Shown here one piece after another: positions 31,966-42,639 of a stretch of DNA of 64,000 bases. The first letter of the stretch is position 1; the number at the start of each line of letters is the position of its first letter. Position numbers and translations under genes: made by a program. This DNA comes from Anaspis maculata (Eukaryota; Arthropoda; Insecta; Coleoptera; Scraptiidae), in assembly GCA_949128115.1 (NCBI GenBank), contig OX421961.1, positions 127,847,050 to 127,911,049 on the forward strand. The letters are read 5' to 3'. The notes under the pieces were generated by a model that worked only from the letters and a program-made list of their open reading frames with translations, made no database searches and was not told where the DNA came from.

Positions 31966-33608
31966 TCAGATGTGTCTTATTCGTGCGTCTCGATCTCTAG
32001 CGTTCTCGAGCTTCCAAGCACTGCACCGTCTTTAATATAACCTAGGAGGATATAAGAATAGGGAGGGAGTATAACCCAGCTTGTGGACGGGGGGAAATGA
32101 AGCCGGGTGACGTAAGGGGTGAGGTAGCAACTACGCCCAAAAATTGCATCTAGTGCCAAGGGTTTTGTGACCTTTGTGATTTGAATTGACATTATTGAAA
32201 TAATTTGAAACTATTTGAGGTTATTGAGATTTTTTTGGCTGACATAAAATGAGTCCTGCGTGATATCTTTTATCTTTGTGCCTGGATCGTGTTTGGGTGT
32301 GGGTGGTGCTTCATCTATAAAAGCTAAATAGATCAGCTCTCCCAAATGTGGGAAAGACAGAGGCTACGTGTGCTGGATACAATATGATGTATGAAGAATA
32401 TCCCATTAATGCGAGCCGAAGCTGCCGAAGAAAAGATGCCTCTACCTGTAGCATAGGGTCGCCCGATGTTTCAGTAGAATGTTTAACAAGGATGAGAATG
32501 ACCAGCAATCCCAAAAATAATAAGCAGAAAATGAGCAGTTCGATTCTACCCTCCTAGATTCCACCACGTATTTGTAAGGTCAGCACTGTTGATACACCTA
32601 ATGATGATCTACATTCTGTGATCTACACTGAACAGCGAAAGAGGTACTCTGGAAACCTTATCATCAGCCAATCTTGAGGTCAGTGTGGACTTCAAGGTCC
32701 ATGGCAAAATTACAATGAAAAGTAGCTAGGAACCAATCTTGGTGGAACTTCTACTGTTACGGACTATCACCTCCCACGGAGTTAGTAACAAAAATGCCAA
32801 TAAGTAGAAGTAAGTGAAATCCAACGATCATCTTTAGGAAAAATGTGACTGGATCTGGTGCAGCACAAGCGTCATAGACTGACACTGACAAGAGCGACAG
32901 CTTGCAGAAACTGATGTGGAAATAATCAGTTTCAACGGTAAAGTGATAGAAAATTTGGGCGTACAAAGATGGCGGATATGACATTTCCATGGCTCCACTT
33001 TTTATGACGGACCTTCCCTCCCTATTCTTATATCCTCCTAGAATATACAGTTTAATAATACCTGTGTGTTTATTCTCGAATGTAGTGGAATCCATCGAGA
33101 GCCTCGCATTCTTGAAAATATCTTTATTCACAACCACCATAGTAATAGACTCATTACTGACTTTTGAAAAGTTGGAAAAAGACGCTTTGTTGATGATTCT
33201 TTTTCCGCCTACAAAATCTCTTTCCGCCCCGGTTAGAGGGCGGAAAGTGCATGGCATGATTAACAATTGACAGATGGATGACACGTGTAGAGGGGCTCGA
33301 ATCGAAGAGTCAAATGCAGTTTGGTGATGTTAATGGTGCCAGTTATTATTATGGTATGGTGTTTATGATATAATTGATGACTCTTATAGCCTAATTCACT
33401 ATTTAAACTCCAAATCTTCATTCTAACCAGCTGAAGTGGTATAAAAGTGACATGAACAAGTATACTTGTAACATGGGGCCCAGGAAAATGAGGATGAACA
33501 TGGAAAAAATAATAATAAATGAATTAATGAAAAATAAATACAATGAAGCCAAACAAATTTCTATTTATTTGCTTGTTAAAGTGTTGAAAATGGTTGTGAA
33601 TAAAATAG
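31966..33608. other. Repeat-derived spacer with an inverted pair
   Basis: CTAGGAGGATATAAGAATAG (about 32042) recurs inverted near 33015-33042, so about 1 kb is flanked by short inverted repeats. A CACAACCACCATAGTAAT phrase at 33129 belongs to the family at 10080. A minus-strand frame of 175 codons (32757-33284) shows no recognised domain. Confidence 0.45.
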
Positions 33609-33610
33609 TA

Positions 33611-35422
33611 TACCGGGTGGGCCATAAAAAACCGTACTGTTTTATTTTCCTCGCCGATTTTTTGTTTCTTGACCGATTTTGCCAAGCTTAGTATCATTGT
33701 GTAGCTAATTGAAGAGGCTACCAGAACCATATACAAAATGACTCCTAAGTGTCAAAATTCAAAATGGCGGAAACGACTGAAAATAGACTTTCTTTTGCAG
33801 TCGTTTTTTTTATATAAAATTTGACAGAATAACCGAACTGAAGACGCTTTCTGAAAGAATGAACTATTTTCTACATTTTGAGACCACAACTAGCTCAATT
33901 GGTTTATTCGTTGGGGAGATGTGGCAAACTGAAAACAAGCTCATCTGTCATTGTTTCAATCCAAAATGAATAATAAGAAATAGTTTTTTGTCTGTCAAAT
34001 TTTTGCTTCTGGAGCGATTTTGACAGGTTTAGACTCATTGTGTAACCAATTAAATATGCTTTTAAATTGAAATTTGACAGAATGACAGAATTAGAAGCGT
34101 TTTTTGAAATAATGAATTGTTTTTTACATTTTGACACTGCAACTAGCTCAATTTGTTCATTCGTTGAGGAGCTGTGGCAAATTGAAAAAAGCTTATTTGC
34201 CATTGTTTCAATCCAAAATGAATAATAAAAAATATTGTTTTGTCTGTGAAATTTTTGTTTCTGAAGCGATTATGATAGGTTTTTTGTCATTGTGTAGCCA
34301 ATTAAATAGGCTACGAGTGTCATATACGAATATGATCTAAATGTTAAAATTCGAAATAGCGGACACAACTGAAAACAAGTAGTCTTTTTCAGTCTTTTTT
34401 TTTTTAATTGAAATTCGACAGAATTACAGAATTGAAGGGGCTTTTTGAAAAAAAAAACGATGTGCAAATGTTGTGGAAAAGACTATTAGACTATTTTTTC
34501 ACCATCAATAAAATTAAAACGTCAAACCATCAAGTAATCAAGAACAACTTTGACCAACACTAATACAAAAAAAAAATAAGATAGTCCTCAAATGTTTGCA
34601 TCCAGAGAGTCCCCGTCCATGAATAGGAACCTACCGAGGAACCTACCTAGTGAACACCCTGTAAAATAATTTCCAATTACATTTTGAAAAACGGTGATTA
34701 TATCTCAGGCACCCACCATAAATTTTACAGACAAAATAATATTTTTTATCATTCGTTCTGGATTGAAACAATGGCAAATAAGCTTTTTCCCAATTTGCCG
34801 CATCTCCTCAACGAATGAACCAATTGAGCTAGTTGTGGTGCCAAAATGTAAAAAACAGTTCGCTCTTTCAAAAAACGCTTCTAGCGCTTCTAGTTCTGTC
34901 AAATTTCAATTGTGTCCGCCATTTTGAATTTTGACATTTTGATCATATTCGTATATGACGTTTGAACCCTATTAAATTGGTTATACAATGATACTAAACC
35001 TGTCAAAATCGCCCCAGAAACAAAAATTTGGCAGGCAAAACAATATTTTCTATTATCATTTTCGATTGAAACAATAGCAAATAAGCTTTTCTTAAATTTA
35101 CCACATCTCCCCAACGAATGAACCAATTGAGCTAGTTGTGGTCTTAAAATGTAGAAAATGGTTGATTCTTTCAGAAAACGTCTTTAGTTCGGTTATTCTG
35201 TCAAATTTCATTAAAAAAAAACGACTGCAAAAGAAGGCCTATTTTCAGTTGTTTCCGCCATTTTGAATTTTGACACTAAGGAATCATTTGTATATGGCAG
35301 GGCTCTGATAGCCTCTTCAATTAGCTACACAATGATACCAACCTTGTCGAAATCGGTCAAGAAACAAAAAATCAGCGAGGAAAATAAAACAGTACCTACG
35401 GTTTTTTATGGCTCACCCGGTA
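33611..35422. mobile_element. Composite fold-back with TACCGGGTGGGCCATAAAAAACC ends (in part)
   Basis: The left end TACCGGGTGGGCCATAAAAA is mirrored by TTTTTATGGCTCACCCGGTA at the right. Each half holds two to three diverged copies of a module with phrases like AATGGCGGAAAC, TTTGACAGAAT and GCTCAATTGGTT; modules face one way in the left half and the other way in the right half. Related elements are at 48253-49843 and, as a remnant, 61270-61427. No coding capacity. Confidence 0.85.
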
Positions 35423-35424
35423 CA

Positions 35425-35580
35425 TACTCTCGGCGGTAATTGATTCATTCCTGCTTCGAGCATAGCTGCGAGCTTTGAGCTAAAGCTCGCAGCTATCTTG
35501 CTCTCAGCAGTAATGAAGCACTTCCCGCCTCGGTATGTAATATACTATTTTTCACTACTAGCCGTGAAGTACATCATTAT
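35425..35580. repeat. Hairpin repeat with 15-bp perfect stem
   Basis: ATAGCTGCGAGCTTT (35462-35476) and AAAGCTCGCAGCTAT (35482-35496) form a perfect stem with a 5-base loop. The flanks include CCTCGGTATGTAATATAC, shared with 10080-10290, and a similar GGTATATAATATAC at 36690-36800. It is a member of a small dispersed family. Confidence 0.7.
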
Positions 35581-35630
35581 TAACCTGTTCCTCAACTGGG
35601 ATGGCGATTTTCAAGTAGTAAAAAAAATTC

Positions 35631-36678
35631 TATACAGGGTGGTCCTCGTTTTATGTCATTAAATTCAAGGATCAATAGAAAATGGAAAATGAAAGGGACT
35701 TTCTTCAGAAAACATATTTGAGAAATGCCTAATAACAGAGATACAGCCCTTCAAAGTTGGAAATAAATGATCGGTTTTTCCGCATAACTTTTGAACCGTT
35801 CAACCGATTTCATTCAAAATAGAATCAAAGATTTACTGAAATTATCCCCTGTCGAACAATCATAACATGTTCCATAAAAAAGTGTCAGGAGCGTAGATAT
35901 CAGGGGGTGTTCCTACTCCCCCCCCATTTCTCACCCACCAGTTATTTTTGAAAACTGTTTATAATTTTGAATTCTACGTTCAATTTAGAAGAAAAAGCCA
36001 CTCTTGCAAAATTTTGATTAGAGGCTTCGTTTAGGAGATATTCGAGTTTGAAACTTTGGAAAACATCCCGAAATCGCCACTTTCCAGAACCCAAATTGTT
36101 TTTTTCCTGAAAATTTCCCGTGTTTTGGAAAAAATGGTGGTTTATCAACTTAGAAATTCTAGAAAACCTATTTCAGCTGAGAAATCATGAGTTTCTTTGA
36201 ATTTTAATTTTTAGACCTTTGATAGTGGCGATTTCGGGATGTTTCCCAAAGTTTTAAACCCAAATATCTCCTAAACGAAGCCTCTAATCAAAATTTTGCA
36301 ACAGTGATTTTTTCTTCAAAATTGAACTTAGAGTTCAGAATTATGAACAGTTTTCAAAAATAACTAGGGGGGTGAAAAATAAGGAGAGAAAAGTACAGTC
36401 ACCCCCTAATGTCTAAGCCCCTGAAACTTTTTTATGGAACATGTTATGATTGTTCGACAAGGGATAATTTCAGTAAACCTTTGGTTCTATTTATAATCAA
36501 ATCGGTTGAACGGTTCAAAAGTTATGCGGAAAAAACGATTATTTATTTCCAACTTTGAAGGGCTGTATCTCTGTTATTAAGCATTTCTCAAATATGTTTT
36601 CTGGAAAAAGTCCCCTTCATTTTTTATTCTCTATCGATCCTCAAATTTAATGACATAAAAGTCGGACCACCCTGTATA
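35631..36678. mobile_element. Complete fold-back element, 1048 bp, TATACAGGGTGGTCC ends
   Basis: TATACAGGGTGGTCC at the left is mirrored by GGACCACCCTGTATA at the right. The two halves are inverse copies almost to the centre near 36150. The central part matches 351-760. The open frames in it are reversed copies of one another and are not genes. Confidence 0.9.
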
Positions 36679-36689
36679 AACCACGGTCG

Positions 36690-36800
36690 AGAAAATTATT
36701 ATAGCTTCAGCGCCTTATATCCCTCAGCTGCGCTTCGGGATCTAAACTGGCGCTTCAGCTATAATAATACTTTCTCAACCTTGGTATATAATATACTATT
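36690..36800. repeat. Hairpin repeat with AGCTGCGCTTCGGGATCTAAA
   Basis: ATTATTATAGCTTCAGCGCC pairs imperfectly with GGCGCTTCAGCTATAATAAT. The loop phrase CTGCGCTTCGGGAT recurs at 55800 inside the zinc-finger palindrome. Confidence 0.65.
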
Positions 36801-37584
36801 TTTCACCTCGAAAGTAGCCGTTAGATTTGTTTGGTATCGAAAAACTCCTCGCAAGTTGAAAGAGTCTTGAAGATTTGAGAGGCACTGTCTGCAAATTTAG
36901 CTCCGACAGTGTGGCGATTGGCCTATCTCAAAATTAAAATAGTTATTTAAGCACGAAAGCGTAGGAGGTGGCAGATGTTCAGAAATTGATTGGCTCAAAT
37001 GGGGTGTTCCACCGGTTTTGGGAAAAAATTAATTTAAATACTACAGAGCCTTCGTAGAGCTCACATATTTTGTATTTTGCGTTCATTTACGCCAAAAAAA
37101 AAAAACAATTTCGCGTGACGTCACGCAAATTGAGACCCAGGTACGTTAACAGATGGCACCAGGCAAGCAGTAGAATCCGTTGCTACACCTCGTACGACCT
37201 CGGTAACGCGAACGCGGTGAACTGGGGCGCGAGCGACATCGACGAACAGCTGATCTCAGAAAAAACTGACGTGTTGACGTGTTTTGACTGTTCTGTGTTG
37301 AAATGTGGGCAGATATAAACAATATGGCGCAATAATTTGCTGTGTGCTTGAAAAGCACTCGAATATTTCCAAACCTCCCTGGTATTGAAGGAAGGTAAAA
37401 AAATTTCCCCAATTTAACACATTTTTCATTTTTTCCTAATATAACACCCCATTATTGTGAAATCAGAGTTCCATTTCAATTAAATGGTGTACAATCTTCT
37501 TTATTATAAATGTTCAGATGCTGTAACCCAATTACAATATTTAAAAAAAATACAATCTAATGTCCAAAGCTAGGCACCAAATCG
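36801..37584. other. Non-coding; short CpG-rich segment at 37110-37270
   Basis: Within otherwise AT-rich sequence, 37110-37270 is clearly richer in CG dinucleotides. It contains GTGACGTCACGC, a palindromic cAMP-response-type site, followed by repeated GACGTG phrases. It could be a promoter or first exon of an unidentified gene, or a transposon end. I see no supported coding sequence. Confidence 0.3.
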
Positions 37585-37730
37585 TTGATCCGTTAATCGT
37601 TAGTTAACGGAGTTAACTTTTTCGTTGAAACAATTTAATTTTCAAGTCAACTTGAAAAATCATTAACGGACTAAACAGCTTTCGTTACATTCAACTTCCG
37701 TTAACTCAAGTCCGTTAACGCTAACTTGTA
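37585..37730. repeat. CCGTTAAC-rich degenerate repeat
   Basis: TCCGTTAA or its complement TTAACGGA occurs about five times in both orientations in 145 bases. The arrangement looks like subterminal binding sites of a DNA transposon, but I cannot find its ends. Confidence 0.4.
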
Positions 37731-37867
37731 TAGCCATATTTGTCTTTTTAAAACCCGGAATAGAAAAAGTCTGAAAGAATGGAGTGGAGTTTCTAAACTG
37801 TAAAACCTGTGAAAGATTGCTCCATCGAACACCACAAAGCGTTTTCAGAATTGGGCAATTTTTTCTC

Positions 37868-38313
37868 GAGACACCCGCAATATGGCCTTAAGGGGCGCAA
37901 TATTCATATTTGCGTGTTTGTTGTCTTTTAACATTGCTCTACTCGGCTTGAGTATACATGTCACATGTGTACACCTATCATCGATGCTCTTGGCGACGGT
38001 GTGGCTTTACGTGGAATTGTGTTCAATTTTCTCGCCTGCCTGATGCCTTGAAATATAGCATCTGCGGAATGCCTTCGATCGTTGACGCCGCTTGGAGGAC
38101 TCACATATTAGGAGTCCTCCTGGGCGTATAGTTACCATGAGATCTCTGGCTGCGCACTGATGGGCCCCCAATAGGGACGAAACACGTGTCTGTGCAGTTT
38201 CGGTCCGACCGTCTGATGTTGTGGTAGTCGGAGTGCTTTGTTTCATGAAAATTCGAGGTGCCCGCAATATGACCCTAATATTTATATTTGCGTGTTTGTT
38301 GTCTTTTATATGA
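37868..38313. repeat. Segment bounded by a 60-bp direct repeat
   Basis: CCCGCAATATGGCC...ATTTGCGTGTTTGTTGTCTT at 37868-37932 is repeated with few changes at 38259-38313. The hammerhead-like motif and an 8-bp hairpin (38094-38120) lie between. The repeat period is about 390 bases. Confidence 0.6.
38150..38197 (+). ncRNA. Hammerhead-ribozyme-like motif, type I layout
   Basis: Stem I: CTGCGCA (38150-38156) pairs with TGTGCAG (38191-38197), seven pairs with one G-U. Core: CTGATGG (38157-38163), canonical CTGATGA except for G at position 9. Stem II: GCCCC (38164-38168), loop CAATA, GGGAC (38174-38178), with one C-A mismatch. Then GAA (38179-38181), and a loopless 4-bp stem III ACAC/GTGT, followed by C17 at 38190, the expected cleavage position. 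Short, loopless stem III is known from hammerheads in Penelope-like elements and retrozymes. The layout is seen directly. The A9 change and the stem II mismatch suggest a decayed copy. Confidence 0.7.
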
Positions 38314-40329
38314 TGATTCATTTTCCTTGGTTGGGTGGGAGATAATTGTAGCACGGGCTCATTTTGGAATATATCAGAAACAATTCACAATGAAAATAAC
38401 CAATCAGCTGGGCAAAATATCGCCATACATAATAGCTATTTACGTGGCAAGCGTTGTCAGATTATCATCAACTGACGTGCTAGAGGAACTTGCGGGGCGA
38501 GCGACGTATAGTAACCAGCCGAATAATTCAGCTAGCCCAGCAAAGAATAATGTTAAAGCCACAAAGCGTTTTTTCTCAATTCACCTCATATTTGCAGGAA
38601 TGCTAAATTGACAGTTTGATTTTATTTCAATTAGTGACACTGACATCAATGTAAAGTGACACTATGTTTTAAAACATCTATTACAGGTCTCTTTGTAAAC
38701 AATTTCAGTGATGTGGTAGATTTCCTTGATGATTGATATTGATTGGTGGATAATCCAATCAAGGAGACAATAAAAAAAAATCCTAAATCGTCGTGTTGCA
38801 AACAATCATTTACTTAGTTACCATAAACGCCTATAAAGTGTCATTCACATTGAAGAGGAGAATAAATCTTTTCATCATCTTCACTATACAAACTACCCAC
38901 CTCTGAGCCCATTTAATTCAGTAAAACCATTAACTTTATGTTGGTAGTTTTCAATCAAAATCTATTAGTTCAAAGTGGTAGTTTCCCGGCAGAAAACCCT
39001 GGTTTGAACCGACATGAAACCATCATCCATAAATTGTCGGGATTTGTATAACGGCGCACCCGGTAAGCTCCTTATAACGAGTGATCTAATAAATTTCTCC
39101 TCAAGTCGCCTCTGATTCCTGAAAATCTGGCGAGAAAACATGGCTAGCGAGGAGACCAAGGCCTACCTTGAGGAGAAATTTATTCGATCACTCAATCGCA
39201 AATGAACTTTGAAGCGGAAAATTTCCATGAAAACTGAAGAGTTGCAGAAACACATGTGAAATTGAATTAGACATTATTGATGTGCGGTTGGAGAGAACCG
39301 AGCGCTAGCTCGAATTAATTAATTCGCGATTGAAACTGCCGACTTTTGCACGGGATAATGTAAGTGCCTAGGCATCATTGATTTTTCACCTTTTATTGTT
39401 TAAATAAATCTTGTAAAATATGTGTTCTGCTTTTCAACATGCGCCGAGTAATCCCTCTCAGGAAATAGAAGCTAAATCGAGTGCTACATTCCCAGTCGAT
39501 AGCAATAATGGGCGTCCCAAGTTCGGGCATATGCATCCCGAACTGAAGCCTGAAATGGAATATAAGACGACCTAGCAGTTTGACCGTATTTTTCATTTGG
39601 TTTACGCGGGTCAATCACAACAGAGCTCCCTAATACAGCCCCAGATTTCTTTCCTTGTGCTCACCTCAAAGTCAATTCAATTAATTTATTGTTCATAAGA
39701 ATAATGCATTCTTTTAACAAAGAGTTGGGTTTAAAAAAAAAATAAAAAAGTACAATTCGCGCGCTCAATTGTAAAGCTCAATCACCTCAAAGTCTATAAA
39801 CATATAAAATCTAGACGAGTTGGAAAGCAACATCACAGAGGAAATTCCCATTCCACGCATCACAAGAGCTGGTAATGTAAAATTGTATCAGACGGATTCA
39901 AGAATTTAGTGTCTGCGGAAGGCAGACATTTGCGAGATACGATTTATTGCAGCATAAATATACTATCTTTTGAATATAAAAATGCATTTTGTGATCTCGT
40001 TGATCAAGTCCAAGTCAATAAGTTTTTACGAGGTTTTTATAAGAAAAACAAAGTGCTCAGTTCTTTTTGCCGCACCTTGTATAAATAAAAATACGATGTA
40101 TATATAATATTAATATAAATATTTATATGTATGACGAAAAAAAGCCCTGCGAACGTAATTTGTATATTTATCTTATACCGTAGGTACATATATTTCCTTT
40201 TGCATATCTTATCGCTACATGATTAAATAATGCTTGTAGACACAGGGTCCCTAATCCTATAAAAATGTGCTTTTACAGTAGAACATTTTTTTTCTTTAAA
40301 TCTATTTAGCTGGAAAAAGTCGCCCGCTT
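38314..40329. other. Non-coding flank downstream of the Mieap-like gene
   Basis: AT-rich, with no supported gene. A hairpin element is at 39079-39196, a TGTCTGC/GCAGACA stem near 39910-39930, and AT-rich microsatellite-like sequence at about 40090-40130. The 3' UTR and polyadenylation site of the minus-strand gene must lie somewhere at the right end; ATTTAA-type signals are too common here to choose one. Confidence 0.4.
39079..39196. repeat. Inverted repeat with 27-bp arms
   Basis: GAGTGATCTAATAAATTTCT at 39079 continues with CCTCAAG and is mirrored by CTTGAGGAGAAATTTATTCG and ATCACTC ending at 39196, with one mismatch in 27. The loop is about 64 bases. It resembles a small MITE. Confidence 0.75.
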
Positions 40330-40555
40330 TCAGGCTCCTCCCGTCACAACCACCGCCTTGTATACGCAGGCATTTTGTAAAATCAATGCCGGCCACAGGT
40401 ACGACCTCACCGTGTCGTTGGTACGGTCCGCTGAGTGATGCCTCTGGTGTTTTTCGTGCTGAATCCTGATGGGCGTCTGAAAGTCCGTGTCCAGTTCGTA
40501 ACAGGGTATTTGGTTGACGAGCAGCCAACAGACCCTGGTGACGTCTGAGATGTAC
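40330..40555 (-). CDS. Mieap: Mieap (SPATA18)-like protein, terminal coding exon
   Basis: The minus-strand exon follows a good acceptor, TTTCCGTTGCAG, and opens with one base that completes the split codon AG|G from exon 45942-46177. It encodes 74 residues ending at TGA (40332-40330). Key phrases are YISDVTRVCWLLVNQIP, FQTPIRIQHEKHQRHHS and VRSYLWPALILQNACVYK, followed by AVVVTGGA. The pattern W-x-L-V-x-Q-x-P, then a histidine-rich turn, then S-Y-L-W-P-A-L and C-V-x-K-x-V-V-V-T is what I know from the C-terminal domain of mitochondria-eating protein, which promotes clearance or repair of damaged mitochondria. The family is absent from some flies but present in many insects. Assignment is from recalled family pattern, not a search. 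Confidence 0.8.
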
Positions 40556-42547
40556 CTGCAACGGAAACAGCGAAAACCAGTTAAAAGGAACAGGAAAATT
40601 AGATCTCTCGACAATACCGGCGAGATGGAAATTCCCTACTGGGCCGATACAGCGCGCGTCTCTAATGGAGTTTCAAAATCTGGATAAATGAACTAAATTG
40701 AGTTTATGTTTTCGAGTGTATTTATGTAGGCACCTAATTGAGTGCTCGCAGGCGGAAATTTTTGATGGCGTAATAAGGATACGACTCTGGAAATCACAAT
40801 AATGTGTACCTCGAGTTAAATCACCTCAAATGGAATTGATCTGCCGCAGAGAGGGATGCGAAAGGTGAACGTACAGAGCGATAAAACACCAGCTGGCAAA
40901 GCGATGGATAACCGAGGAGAGAGGTCCCTAACCTGCAGTTAGCGAATCCCCATAGGACCCGCCAAGTTGTTTTGAGGGTTTCAAAGACTATTTATCATTT
41001 CGTAAGCACGGGAGTGTTCTTTGCTCTGAAAAAACTTCGCGTCAATATCCGTTATTCGCATATTCTTATGAGCGAGCGCGCCGGAGCAGACGAAGAAAAT
41101 ATCAACTTGAGCCTGGTATTTTCGCAGCGGCAGAGGGCGGTAACTAGAGCAAATTTTAATAAACGAGCATCATTAAGTTCAATTTTCAAACTCGTTACTG
41201 AGTTGCTACAGGCTCTTCTTAGTTCGAAATAACACGTGATCAAGAAAATTTCTTTTCAAAGGTCTTGGCGTCAAAGGTGTAATTTGCCGTGGGTGTACAA
41301 AGTCTGGAGGCGCCAAATGAGATTGAATAACATAAGTAGTAGGAATTCAATCACAAAACAGAGAAATTGCGAACAGTCTCTAAGTGCTGCCTAATATTTT
41401 ACCTTTTGTTGATTTCAGCAAGTCTTATGAACGTCGTTCTCTAAAAAGTGTCTCGACTGTACCTCTATTACCTACTTTCAAAGGTGAACAGAACATCAGA
41501 ATTCAATCTTATTTTTCTTATTTAGGTACCATACTTTTCGAAACTCGACTTTTTCGTGACCCCTCGACCCCTCTCAAATTTGAACCACTGACTGGTTGGA
41601 TTTAAGTAAAATTTTACTAACGTGTATATAATCATTCAAAACAAATCTCTGGCAAGTTACAGCCAATTATAGGTGATTCAACTCGTGAGGATTGATCCAT
41701 AAAAATTCATTGATTTATAAAAAAGCGAGTCAAGTCAAACTTTGAGGGGCTTTATTTTCGTCATAAGGCGTTTGCGAGGCGTATTTTTATGATCAAGTAA
41801 GTTTCAGTCTTGATTATCTATCTTCTATCTATCTATCCTCCAAATTGATAGGATTTAAGTCAGGACGCCCTGTGTAGTGCGATTCCACAGCTTGATTGGT
41901 AGTGTGAGACACCTCTTTTTTGTAATAATTGAACACAACAGTTGATTGTGTTTTGTTCACCTTTGTGCGAAAAATTATTGCATAGTTACTGACAATACTG
42001 ACAAGGTTCATTTCTCTTTGTGACAAATTACGAAGCTGTCAGCATTCAAACGGTGAGTCCTCTCACAGGGCATATACCTACTTATTCACTGTAATTGATT
42101 ATGCATATTATGTGAATAATTAAACATGAGAACCTCAGCATTGCTCATAGAGAGTAGACGGTTGAGGTTGTCTGCGCTAATCCGCGACAGGGGCCCGTGG
42201 CTCCTTTGCACGAATCGGCACAGGACTGGGTTTCTTGTATCGGTAGTGATCGCCTGGTTATATGTGTGAATGAGAAATGCATAATGCATAAACAGGTCAT
42301 CAACACATGAAGTGGTTCACCCTGGAATATATGTTCTGGTATATTTCAAATAATAAGAAGCAATCGAGTTCTGAAAAGATAGCAACGCCTGACAGGCTAT
42401 TCTTTCGGCTACGAGGTACGAGGCATTTCAAGTGTTCACTGACGTGATGCTTGATATGCATGGTAACAAGTGAAAGTATGCCGAGAAACTACATCTCAAC
42501 CCGTTTCTTGACACACCTCTTCAGTCGTCACCCTTGATTCAAGGGTT

Positions 42548-42612
42548 CTAGCACAACTCGTCGCACGGACAATTTGTCGGGGACAATTCGTCGCACGGAC
42601 AATTTGTCGAAA
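42548..42612 (-). repeat. Left copy of the GACGAATTGTCCGTGC minisatellite
   Basis: Three to four units of a 16-base repeat, here reading GTCGCACGGACAATTTGTCG. The larger array at 45346-45565 is in the opposite orientation. Confidence 0.8.
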
Positions 42613-42639
42613 AAGGAACGACACTTCTCGATGCGTGGC

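Noticed and set aside
32757..33284. 175-codon minus-strand frame
   Set aside because: It overlaps dispersed repeat phrases shared with 10.1 kb and shows no domain.
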